A DNA stretch of 7,700 nt from an uncultured Collinsella sp. (GCA_902495945.1 CABUZD010000077.1:1-7700); one strand, 5' to 3'; shown: positions 1-6,622, numbered from the stretch's first letter. Made by a program: numbers and translations. Notes: a model not told the origin generated them from the sequence alone.

Positions 1-3000
1 CTGGATGCTCGGGCCAAGGCCGAGCTTGAAGCCCGGATGCGCATTGTGGGCATCGACGTCGTCGTTGGTGAGCACCGGGACATAGTCGTATCCCGCGTCG
101 TCGAGCGCGCGGCGCAGCAGGGGCATGTAGTGCGTCAGGCGGCAGTCGCCGATATACTTGCCAGTCACCACGGCGACGTCGTGCGGGTCGTACTTACCGC
201 TCTCGAGTGCCGCGAGCGCCTCGCCGATCACGATTTGCGCGGGGAAGCAGATGTCGTTGTGCACATAGCGTTTACCCAGGCGGATGGCATCCTCGCGCCC
301 GATATCAAGGGCCTCGGCGCGCACGCCCTGATTGCGCATCCCCGCGGTCATGAGCCTGCAGAACGCATGGGAGGTGTTGGGGACCAGCGCGATCTTGTCG
401 TGCCGGTCGCGCTTGGTGTACTTGACCTTATACGGGTCGTCGAGCGGATGGACCGCGTGCACCCGGGCGCCCTCGGCACGCTCCTCCGCGCGACGACGGT
501 TGACCGACTCGATAAACGAACGCACGCGAATGCCCATGGGACCGGCGACGTCGCTCTCATCGAGCTTGATCATCATCGGAACCTTGGAGCCCATCTCGCC
601 CATCATGCGCGCGATCTCGTCGGTGAGATACGCATCGTGGCCGCAGCCGAAGCTGCCCATCTGCACGAGCTCGAGCTCGGGCGTCGATGCGACGATGACC
701 GCGCACGACAGCATGCGCGCATGGTAGTTGTTCACGATGTCGATGCGGCTGTTGGAAAGATCGACGTTGCAGACCCCCGGCACCGCATCGGGCGTCAGCA
801 CGGGGATGCCGCGCTCAGAGAAGAGCTTGGGCAGCCCGTGGTTGACCAGCGGGTCGTTGTGGTACGGGCGCGAAGCGATCACCACCGCGTAGCCGCCGTC
901 CTCGTGCACGTTCTCGAGCACCTGCCTGCCGCGCAGCTGCAGCTGGTTCTCAAACGTCTCCTGCGCGCGGTCCGCCTGCTCGGTCGCCTTGGCAACCAGG
1001 TCGGCATCGATATCGAAGGTCTCCTTGCACCACGCCTTGAGCTGGCGGTTTCGGTCGCCCTCGTCGTACCAGTGGAACAGCGGCGTATCGAACGGAACGC
1101 CGAAACGCTCCTCCGGGTTATCGGAATTGCGCATCACGTAGGGGTATCCCTTTACGACGGCGCACATCCACTCGCTGGTAGAGGCGGTGTTTTCGGTGGG
1201 CACCGTCGTGATGATGGGCATGAAGATGCGGTCGACGCCGGCGGCGACGAGATTGCGGATGTGCCCGTGGACGAGCTTGGCCGGGAAGCACACGGTGTCG
1301 GATGTGACGTGCGCCAGACCGCGCTCGTACATCGCCTTGGTGCTGCGTCCCGAGACGCGCACCTTAAAGCCGAGCGTGCTGAAGAACGTCGACCAGAACG
1401 GCATGGTGTCCCAGAACTCGAGCACACGGGGAATGCCGATCGTGACATCGCGCCCCCCGCTGACGGGAACCGTGGGGTACGACTCGAACAGCAGCTTCTC
1501 GCGGTCGACAAAGAGATTGGGGGCAGCCGCGGTCCGGTCGCGCCCCGTGCCGGGTGCCTGTGCCTCGCAAGCACCCTGCGGACGCAGCTCCTCCGCCGCG
1601 GGAACCTCGCGCACGAGCTCATCCCATGAGATGGCGCCGCCGCGCGGGCAGCGATTGCCCGTGACGTAAAGCGAGCCGTCGCCAAATGCCACGACCGCGC
1701 GCTGGCAGCGGTTGTTGCACCGACGGCAGGTAACGCCGCCGAACTCGCGATGCTCGAAGCGCTCCACGGCATCGAGCCCGATAAACGACGTGCCGGCGTC
1801 GCCCTTGCGGCATTCCTCGCGCGCGAGCAGGGCGATACCGATAGCGCCCATCAGCCCCGGGTGGGGCGCACGCGTGACGGGTTTGCCCAGATACTGCTCG
1901 AATGCGCGCAGCACCGCGTCGTTTCGGAACGTGCCGCCCTGGACGACGACTTTGTCGCCCAGACGGCTGAGATTTGAAACGCGAATGACCTTGGTGAACA
2001 CGTTCTCGATAATCGAACGGCAGAGACCGGCCATGATGTCGCCCGGACCCTTACCGCGCCGCTGCTCGGAAACGACGCTGCTGTTCATGAACACCGTGCA
2101 GCGGCTGCCGAGAACGGCGGGGGCTTTGGACGAAAATGCCTCGGTCGCGATATCCTCAACGGCTATTCCGAGGTTTTTGGCAAAACCCTCGAGGAACGAG
2201 CCGCAGCCCGCAGAGCACGCCTCGTTGACGACGATATCGGTCAGCACGCCGTGGTTGAGCCAGATGGCCTTCATATCCTGTCCGCCGATGTCGAGCACGA
2301 AGGTCGCATCGGGAACGCATGCGCACGCGGCGCGGGCGTGCGCGACCGTCTCGACCGTATGGTAGTCGGCGTGGAACGCGCGCGCGAAAAGCTCCTCGCC
2401 GTATCCCGTGGTGCCCGCGGCATCGATCGCAAGCGTGACTCCCGCTGTCTCCCAGCGGTTCTTCAAGCTGACAAGACCCTGTTGGGCGACGTCGAGCGGT
2501 CTGCCGTTATTAGACGCGTAGAACGAATCGACAAGCTCACCCGCCTCATCGACCAGGGCGAACTTGGTCGTCGTGCTCCCCGAATCGATACCGAGCGCCA
2601 CACGCACCGTCTCTCCGGGCGCATACGCATCCGGACCCTTTGCCGGCGTCTCTTTGCCATGGCGTGCCGTAAAATCCGCCTGCTCGGCAGGTGTGGCAAA
2701 AAAGGGCTGGGCAAGACGTCCCTCCCCGCTTGCGGGCGCGACCGTCTCGAGCTTATCCAGCCGGACAAAAGCGTCGGGAAGGTCGATCGGTTGGGACGAT
2801 GCGAACATGTCGGTCAGCGACAGGGCGGCACCGCGCGCGACCATGATCTGCGGATCGCGCGGGACGATAACCTGATCGTCCGATAGATTCAGTTGCTCCC
2901 GGAACACGCGGACCAGTGTGGGGTTGTAGGCGAGCGTACCGCCCTCGAAGATTACCGGCGGCTCGATGTCGATACCCTGGGCCAGACCGCCGATCGTTTG

Positions 3001-3606
3001 GCGGGCGACCGCGTGAAGCGCCGAAAGCGCCAGGTCGGTGGTAGGAATGCCCTCGTTGAGCAGCGGCTGGATATCGGTCTTTGCGTACACGCCGCAGCGG
3101 CCCGAGACCTCGTGGACGGTCGTTCCCCGGCTTGCGAGCTGCTCGAACTCGCCCGATTCGGTGCCGACCCCCATGAGCTTTGCCATCTCGTCGATAAATG
3201 CACCGGTACCGCCTGCGCACGAGCCGTTCATGCGCATGTCGGCAACCTCGATGTCTCCCTTATCGTTGGTGCGGAAGAAGATCATCTTGGCGTCTTGGCC
3301 GCCCAGCTCGATGGCGCAGCGCGTCTGCGGATAGAACCTGCTGATCGCGAGCGCGTTGGCGACCACCTCCTGAACGTACGAGGCGCCCAGCGCGGTCGCG
3401 ATATCGCGCGCACCCGAGCCGGTCACCGCAACGCGCAGTGACTCATGGGGAAAGCGCTCGGCGAGCTCGCCGAGCATGGCGCGCACGCTCGCTGTCTGAC
3501 ACGCCCCGTGGCGGCGATATCCCCACCACGCCTCGATCATATCCTCGTGCATCGCGTAAACTTTGGTCGTCGTCGACCCTACGTCCAGTCCTACTAGCAA
3601 CGCCAT
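1..3606 (-). CDS. Giant acyl-CoA dehydratase activase-related protein: two BcrAD/BadFG ATPase domains + DUF2229 + HgdB-like part (3' end outside window)
   Basis: Reading from ATG at 3606, 1202 codons stay open to the window edge; the C-terminus is missing. Start chosen because GGAG lies just upstream and the protein opens with the ATPase phosphate motif DVGSTTTK (8-15). Domain 1 (about 1-330) has IELGGQD (99-105), NGSCAGGTGAF with C130, and GRCGVY with C171. Domain 2 (from about 335) repeats this: D341/GSTTTK, LDIGGQD (438-444), NEACSAGCGSF with C464 and C468, and C503. In the HgdC activator family such a cysteine pair binds a [4Fe-4S] cluster shared by a dimer and ATP hydrolysis drives electron transfer. 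A Cys4 set follows (C627, C630, C634, C653), then DUF2229 (about 720-940, VCFPAKLVHGHI with C773) and a COG3581-like part (SFGCGHDA C988, ICFPAQ C1120). Family assignment is firm from motifs; the substrate is unknown. Likely cytoplasmic and oxygen-sensitive. It has its own promoter and sits behind a terminator, so it is probably transcribed separately from the gene upstream. Confidence 0.9.
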   Translation of the reverse strand, partial: MALLVGLDVGSTTTKVYAMHEDMIEAWWGYRRHGACQTASVRAMLGELAERFPHESLRVAVTGSGARDIATALGASYVQEVVANALAISRFYPQTRCAIELGGQDAKMIFFRTNDKGDIEVADMRMNGSCAGGTGAFIDEMAKLMGVGTESGEFEQLASRGTTVHEVSGRCGVYAKTDIQPLLNEGIPTTDLALSALHAVARQTIGGLAQGIDIEPPVIFEGGTLAYNPTLVRVFREQLNLSDDQVIVPRDPQIMVARGAALSLTDMFASSQPIDLPDAFVRLDKLETVAPASGEGRLAQPFFATPAEQADFTARHGKETPAKGPDAYAPGETVRVALGIDSGSTTTKFALVDEAGELVDSFYASNNGRPLDVAQQGLVSLKNRWETAGVTLAIDAAGTTGYGEELFARAFHADYHTVETVAHARAACACVPDATFVLDIGGQDMKAIWLNHGVLTDIVVNEACSAGCGSFLEGFAKNLGIAVEDIATEAFSSKAPAVLGSRCTVFMNSSVVSEQRRGKGPGDIMAGLCRSIIENVFTKVIRVSNLSRLGDKVVVQGGTFRNDAVLRAFEQYLGKPVTRAPHPGLMGAIGIALLAREECRKGDAGTSFIGLDAVERFEHREFGGVTCRRCNNRCQRAVVAFGDGSLYVTGNRCPRGGAISWDELVREVPAAEELRPQGACEAQAPGTGRDRTAAAPNLFVDREKLLFESYPTVPVSGGRDVTIGIPRVLEFWDTMPFWSTFFSTLGFKVRVSGRSTKAMYERGLAHVTSDTVCFPAKLVHGHIRNLVAAGVDRIFMPIITTVPTENTASTSEWMCAVVKGYPYVMRNSDNPEERFGVPFDTPLFHWYDEGDRNRQLKAWCKETFDIDADLVAKATEQADRAQETFENQLQLRGRQVLENVHEDGGYAVVIASRPYHNDPLVNHGLPKLFSERGIPVLTPDAVPGVCNVDLSNSRIDIVNNYHARMLSCAVIVASTPELELVQMGSFGCGHDAYLTDEIARMMGEMGSKVPMMIKLDESDVAGPMGIRVRSFIESVNRRRAEERAEGARVHAVHPLDDPYKVKYTKRDRHDKIALVPNTSHAFCRLMTAGMRNQGVRAEALDIGREDAIRLGKRYVHNDICFPAQIVIGEALAALESGKYDPHDVAVVTGKYIGDCRLTHYMPLLRRALDDAGYDYVPVLTNDDVDAHNAHPGFKLGLGPSIQ

Positions 3607-3638
3607 AATGCTCCGTCTCTCGCATTTTTCCCGCTAGA

Positions 3639-3647
3639 GATATACCA
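3639..3647 (-). promoter_or_regulatory. Extended -10 promoter of the giant activase gene
   Basis: The minus strand reads TGGTATATC here, a TGnTATAAT-type extended -10. No good -35 lies 17 bases upstream (GTCTGT), which fits an extended -10 promoter. Transcription would start near 3632 and give a leader of about 26 bases before the ATG at 3606. The assignment is by eye only. Confidence 0.5.
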
Positions 3648-3655
3648 CTCTACGT

Positions 3656-3676
3656 AATACAACAGACTGTTGTATT
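3656..3676. promoter_or_regulatory. Perfect 21-bp palindrome, probable operator
   Basis: Arms AATACAACAG and CTGTTGTATT are exact reverse complements around one central base. The centre lies about 34 bases upstream of the inferred start of transcription, so a bound dimer would cover the -35 region of the activase promoter. There is no T-run behind it and the arms are AT-rich, so it is unlikely to be a terminator. A dimeric repressor of TetR, GntR or a similar type would suit the symmetry; the regulator is not in this window. Confidence 0.6.
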
Positions 3677-3688
3677 TAAACTCCGTAT

Positions 3689-3721
3689 AAAAAGCGGCTG
3701 CCGAAACGCTTCAGCAGCCGC
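3689..3721 (-). terminator. Intrinsic terminator after the DUF2798 gene
   Basis: On the minus strand GCGGCTGC pairs with GCAGCCGC, and the stem continues through a T-G wobble and three more pairs to a four-base loop (GCGT). TTTTTAT follows immediately. It lies about 165 bases after the stop of the DUF2798 gene and just before the promoter of the activase gene, so it separates the two transcription units. On the plus strand there is no T-run, so it works in one direction. Confidence 0.85.
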
Positions 3722-3887
3722 CGAATGCACCAACAGATTGTTCTGCGCGCTAGCACGTCGGGCAACGGAGCAGCACGGGCCCTCCGGTCATGTGCACCGC
3801 TCACGCCCGCGATGTCGCCGAGAGAGCTATCCACGCTTAGGGCTCCAACCAAGCAAGTCGCCCGCGCTCAGCAGATCCCTAAGCGAG
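3722..3887 (-). other. Long 3' trailer of the DUF2798 transcript, no gene seen
   Basis: I see no convincing coding sequence here. The only clear structure is an exact 9-bp inverted repeat, CGCTTAGGG at 3834-3842 and CCCTAAGCG at 3877-3885, with a 34-base loop, starting two bases after the stop codon. It has no T-run and so is not a terminator itself; it may cap the 3' end of the message or be part of a small RNA ending at the terminator downstream. Confidence 0.35.
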
Positions 3888-4436
3888 CTACTCGCACTCA
3901 GGAGCCATAGCCTGCTCCAAGAGCTCGGCATGCTCCTCCTCGAAAACCGTCCCCACAGGGAAGGCGCGACGGAAGACGAAGCGGGAAATCGGACCGGCTA
4001 CCAAAAGGTTCCACGGCAGCGCCATCACAAAATTATGCGGGATGTTGATCATCCAGATCGCGGGCACGGAATACAGGTTCGCAAGGATGCCGCCGGGCAT
4101 GTGCGTCAGACCCTCACAGGCACCGTACAGCGACATGATGATGACCATGGGAACGACCATGCAGGAGCTGACGGCGAGCGTCATGGCAAGTGGCGAGCTC
4201 TTGCCCGGCGTGACCAAGTACTTAAAGGCGAAACCCTTGGCGAGCGGGCTGGCGACGAACCAGTCGCAGCACATGGCAAAAATGTAGGCAACGGGGAAGC
4301 CGAGCCACGCAGTGGCAACGACCTCGCCGTTGATGGCCCCGTGCTGCAGGGCAACGTTGTAGATGCTCATCCAGAGCACCATGCAAAAGCACATGATAAA
4401 GGTGAACAGCAGGCTCTCTCGTTTGTTGATAGGCAT
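3888..4436 (-). CDS. DUF2798 family membrane protein (tandem repeat)
   Basis: A 182-residue integral membrane protein of unknown function. ATG at 4436 is preferred: a purine-rich AGAGAGGA lies about 11 bases upstream and the residues before the first helix are the compact MPINKRES. An upstream TTG start at 4496 would place 20 codons partly inside a terminator stem and is unlikely. Four hydrophobic segments are visible, at about 9-29, 40-62, 82-104 and 120-150. Residues 8-78 and 82-156 resemble each other (CMVLWM versus CMVVPM, then a helix with conserved N, W and P, then a basic end), which is the usual double DUF2798 layout. The last 20 residues are acidic and soluble. It stands alone between two hairpins: a terminator-like stem before it and a terminator after it. 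Family assignment is from pattern; transport or sensing roles are only guesses. Confidence 0.85.
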   Translation of the reverse strand: MPINKRESLLFTFIMCFCMVLWMSIYNVALQHGAINGEVVATAWLGFPVAYIFAMCCDWFVASPLAKGFAFKYLVTPGKSSPLAMTLAVSSCMVVPMVIIMSLYGACEGLTHMPGGILANLYSVPAIWMINIPHNFVMALPWNLLVAGPISRFVFRRAFPVGTVFEEEHAELLEQAMAPECE

Positions 4437-4480
4437 AAAGGGCAGATTCCTCTCTGTGTTGTACCGCGGCGCCACGCAAC

Positions 4481-4530
4481 AAAAACGGGCGGGCAAGATG
4501 GAGCTGTTGGAACTTCATCTCGCCCGCCCG
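4481..4530 (-). terminator. Terminator-type hairpin in the leader of the DUF2798 gene (attenuator, or end of the exporter transcript)
   Basis: On the minus strand a 15-base arm CGGGCGGGCGAGATG pairs with CATCTTGCCCGCCCG (one G-U wobble) around a 15-base loop, followed by TTTTT. It has all the parts of an intrinsic terminator. It ends only about 45 bases before the ATG of the DUF2798 gene, and I find no promoter in that gap, so transcripts of that gene seem to have to read through it. It could also be the terminator of the exporter gene about 220 bases upstream; the two uses are not exclusive. Confidence 0.75.
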
Positions 4531-4575
4531 TGGTACGCGCGTCTGCGACTACTTATGTGGTGGAACCAGCCTAGC

Positions 4576-4595
4576 ACGAAACGCATGCGCTTCGT
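4576..4595. repeat. 20-bp near-perfect palindrome
   Basis: ACGAAACGCA and TGCGCTTCGT are reverse complements except for one pair. The element sits in the leader of the DUF2798 gene, about 45 bases before the terminator-like hairpin. It may be an operator or a small RNA hairpin; it has no T-run. Confidence 0.4.
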
Positions 4596-4646
4596 AAGCG
4601 TTGAGTTTATGAAGATGCAGGGCACCGATAATCCCCCGACCCCATA

Positions 4647-4713
4647 AGTTGCGGTGGAATACGGACTGTTTTGACCCTTTAAGCAGCAATTCAGTCCCTA
4701 TTTCACCGCAACT
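4647..4713. repeat. Imperfect inverted repeat with 22-bp arms (REP/MITE-like unit)
   Basis: The left arm begins AGTTGCGGTGGAATACGG and the right arm ends CTATTTCACCGCAACT. The 22-base arms match at 20 positions around a 23-base centre. The two changes leave most of the stem intact, as in a diverged mobile palindrome. There is no T-run on either strand. It lies between the exporter stop and the DUF2798 leader, a typical place for a dispersed extragenic palindrome. Whether it recurs elsewhere in the genome cannot be seen here. Confidence 0.6.
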
Positions 4714-4716
4714 CAT

Positions 4717-4749
4717 TTGGTGCAAAGTAACCTGTCCCCCTTGTACCAA
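4717..4749. repeat. Short palindromic unit abutting the exporter stop codon
   Basis: TTGGTGCAA and TTGTACCAA form 9-bp arms with one mismatch around AGTAACCTGTCCCCC. The right arm ends one base from the TAA stop (4750-4752) of the exporter gene. On the minus strand the loop reads GGGGGACAGGTTACT, a GGGGAC-bearing core that looks like a repetitive extragenic palindrome. It lies next to the larger inverted repeat with only three bases between them. Confidence 0.5.
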
Positions 4750-6318
4750 TTAGCTGGTGTGGCGCCAGCGAGGGTCGGTGAGCGTACGCGCCACACCCAG
4801 TCCAACGGGCAGAAACGCTACGATGAGCACTGCGCGCACAAACCAGCCGAGCATATTGACCGTGTCGAAGGTGCACATGTAATACATCGAGCGATACAGA
4901 TACAAGCCCGGCACCATAATGACAATCGAAGGCACCGTGAGGGCGATGCGCGGGTAGGTGAGCTTGACTTCGGCCAAGCTTGCCAGCAGACCCGATACCA
5001 GCGCGCCGATAAACGCTGCTGCCTCGGGAGGCATTCCCGTGCTGAGGCCCAGGAAGGGAATCATCGTCGGCGCATCGACAAGGGTCAGACGCAGGGTATT
5101 GGACACGGCGCCGATCAACCCAGCTGCCGCGGCCATCTTTACCGGGCTGTTGAACATCACCGAGAAGCCGAATACGCCAACGAAGCTCATCACCACGCGC
5201 AGGAGCGTAAGGGCAAGCGGCGAAAGGCCCAGTGGGGCAAAGTCGTCCGGCGCCAGGCCAACACACTCGGCAACCATCCAACCTACGAGCGTCGCCATCA
5301 CAATAATCGATACGGCATATGAAAGGCGCTCGATACCGCTTCGCATGTCGAGCTTGGCGATGTCGAGGCCCGCCGTAATGAGCGGAAAGCCGGGAATCAC
5401 AAAGAGCATGGCGCCGATATAGCCTTCTTGGTGCGACATTGCCCCCGGTATGACCTGGCCAAGGCCGAGCAATGCCAGCAGATACGAAACGCAAGCGAGC
5501 GCAACGCCGGTCGTCAGCGCGCTGAACTGACCAAGGCCTTGCTTGAGAATATGGGAGCGGGCAAAGTTGCCGACACCCGCGCCCACAAACGCGCAGGCCA
5601 TCTCGATAGGGCCGCCGCCGAGCAAAAAGACGAAGGCGCCGCAAGCACAAGCTGCCGCAAGGCCCTGTTGCCAGGGAGAGTAATCGGGTTTTGAACTCTC
5701 AACGGTCTTGAGCATCTCGTGGTATTCGTGCACGGTAAACCGGCGCCCATACGTCTCGATTTCCTTTAAGAAACTCTCCATCATCCAAATGCGATGGGTA
5801 TTGACGCCCGTTGTGGGCAAGCTGACGACCTCATTAAAGCAGTGACCATCTTCGATGCAGGTGCACTCAAACGACAGAAGACTTAAGTCAACGTGGATGG
5901 TGACACCGAGTACGGCGGCAACACGATTCATGGTATCGCGCACGCGCCAGGCACCCGTTCCGCTTGCCAGCATAAGCATGCCGGTGCGGCAGATGATGGA
6001 TGATTTATCGGTGAGCGGCGCATCGACGGCAAGCTCATCGCCTGCCGTCACGATCTGGTGCCAGTCAGTTTTCATATGGAGCGCGCCGGCACGAACGCCG
6101 TGGTGCATGGGGGCTCTCGAAAGCAGCGAGTTAAGGCGCGAAGGCTGTGAGGGCTCCGCCGATTCGCCCTCGTCCTCGTCGGGCTCTTCATCGACCAGAT
6201 CAAAGGAATCAAGCGGCGCTGGCTCGCGACGGTCGATCAGCTCCTCGTCCTCATCATCAAAGTAATTGAACTGATCGAGCATGTCCTCTTCGATTGCACG
6301 ATCGCTCGCGTCGTCCAT
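4750..6318 (-). CDS. thrE: Threonine/serine exporter, ThrE family (fused two-domain form)
   Basis: A 522-residue inner-membrane protein of the ThrE family, which exports L-threonine and L-serine by proton antiport; the substrate here is inferred from the family. ATG at 6318 was chosen because AGGAAGGGAG ends about 7 bases before it; in-frame starts at 6351 (ATG) and 6363 (TTG) lack a ribosome site. Residues 1-60 are an acidic low-complexity tail (DDEDEE, DEEPDEDE). Residues about 110-350 are the N-terminal ThrE domain: a soluble start with GMLMLASGTGAWRVRDTMNR (113-131 region), then five or so hydrophobic segments with VIPGFPLITAGLD (307-319). Residues about 365-510 are the second domain, with VPSIVIMVPGLYLYRS (462-477). 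Many bacteria split these halves into two genes; this is the fused form, as in Corynebacterium, where ThrE is of similar length. CxCx5C at 152-160 is unusual. Its transcript could end at the hairpin about 220 bases downstream. Confidence 0.9.
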   Translation of the reverse strand: MDDASDRAIEEDMLDQFNYFDDEDEELIDRREPAPLDSFDLVDEEPDEDEGESAEPSQPSRLNSLLSRAPMHHGVRAGALHMKTDWHQIVTAGDELAVDAPLTDKSSIICRTGMLMLASGTGAWRVRDTMNRVAAVLGVTIHVDLSLLSFECTCIEDGHCFNEVVSLPTTGVNTHRIWMMESFLKEIETYGRRFTVHEYHEMLKTVESSKPDYSPWQQGLAAACACGAFVFLLGGGPIEMACAFVGAGVGNFARSHILKQGLGQFSALTTGVALACVSYLLALLGLGQVIPGAMSHQEGYIGAMLFVIPGFPLITAGLDIAKLDMRSGIERLSYAVSIIVMATLVGWMVAECVGLAPDDFAPLGLSPLALTLLRVVMSFVGVFGFSVMFNSPVKMAAAAGLIGAVSNTLRLTLVDAPTMIPFLGLSTGMPPEAAAFIGALVSGLLASLAEVKLTYPRIALTVPSIVIMVPGLYLYRSMYYMCTFDTVNMLGWFVRAVLIVAFLPVGLGVARTLTDPRWRHTS

Positions 6319-6325
6319 CCCGGTG

Positions 6326-6335
6326 CTCCCTTCCT
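6326..6335 (-). promoter_or_regulatory. Ribosome binding site that fixes the exporter start
   Basis: The minus strand reads AGGAAGGGAG about 7 bases before the ATG at 6318. No comparable site lies before the two upstream in-frame starts, so the shorter protein is preferred. Confidence 0.75.
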
Positions 6336-6448
6336 GTCGACTAACCCCCATCCTAGGCAGCAACGGCTAAAGGAAACATAAAAGAGACGACTGTCATGCG
6401 AGCCATGTGCGCAATATCCGTTGGGTAGTCGTTTAAGAACGTCCCCAA

Positions 6449-6475
6449 TGACTACATCGATGTTCTAAGTGTCAA
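6449..6475 (-). promoter_or_regulatory. Candidate promoter of the exporter gene
   Basis: A perfect -35 box TTGACA lies at 6475-6470 on the minus strand. The best -10 candidates downstream are weak (TAGTCA at 6454-6449, spacing 15). A 10-bp palindrome ACATCGATGT (6454-6463) lies in the spacer. The leader to the ATG would be about 120 bases. The -35 is convincing, the -10 is not. Confidence 0.35.
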
Positions 6476-6540
6476 CCAAGTCAACGCCGCAGGTAGAGGA
6501 CGGACAGCGAGCGACGTCCAGGGCGAACAAGTTGGCATGA

Positions 6541-6581
6541 AAAAGGCAAGGCATAGACCTTCTGGTCATGCCTTGCCTTTT
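6541..6581. terminator. Strong bidirectional terminator after lysS
   Basis: AAAAGGCAAGGCAT and ATGCCTTGCCTTTT are exact 14-base arms. One bulged A and a further GACC/GGTC stem close on a TTCT tetraloop. Both strands end in TTTT. It lies about 70 bases after the lysS stop and ends that transcript; nothing on the plus strand needs it. Confidence 0.85.
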
Positions 6582-6622
6582 GAATGACAAATTGTCGCCC
6601 TGGGCGGCGCGCAGCGTCAACT

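Noticed and set aside
37..1629. Open frame of 530 codons on the plus strand
   Set aside because: It lies entirely antisense to the activase gene. Its composition (Arg, His, Val, Asp rich, no recognisable domain) is that of a GC-rich shadow, while the minus strand has clear family motifs throughout.
4437..4496. Upstream TTG start for the DUF2798 protein
   Set aside because: It would begin within the 3' arm of the terminator-like stem and add 20 non-hydrophobic, unconserved-looking residues; the ATG at 4436 is better placed.
4222..4518. Alternative minus-strand frame starting MKFQQLHLARP in the attenuator
   Set aside because: It overlaps the DUF2798 gene out of frame and has no family resemblance or strong ribosome site; most of it is a shadow.
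4441..4545. T-box riboswitch suggested by GGTAC-containing stretches near the hairpin
   Set aside because: The conserved T-box core AGGGTGGTACCGCG is not present on either strand, and the downstream gene is not a synthetase or amino-acid gene.
3738..4574. Open frame of 278 codons on the plus strand
   Set aside because: It is antisense to the DUF2798 gene and crosses its terminator and leader hairpin; no motif or ribosome site supports it.
4703..5650. Second minus-strand frame of 315 codons inside the exporter gene
   Set aside because: It runs in another frame of the same region with Arg/Cys/Gly-rich composition; the ThrE frame explains the conserved motifs.
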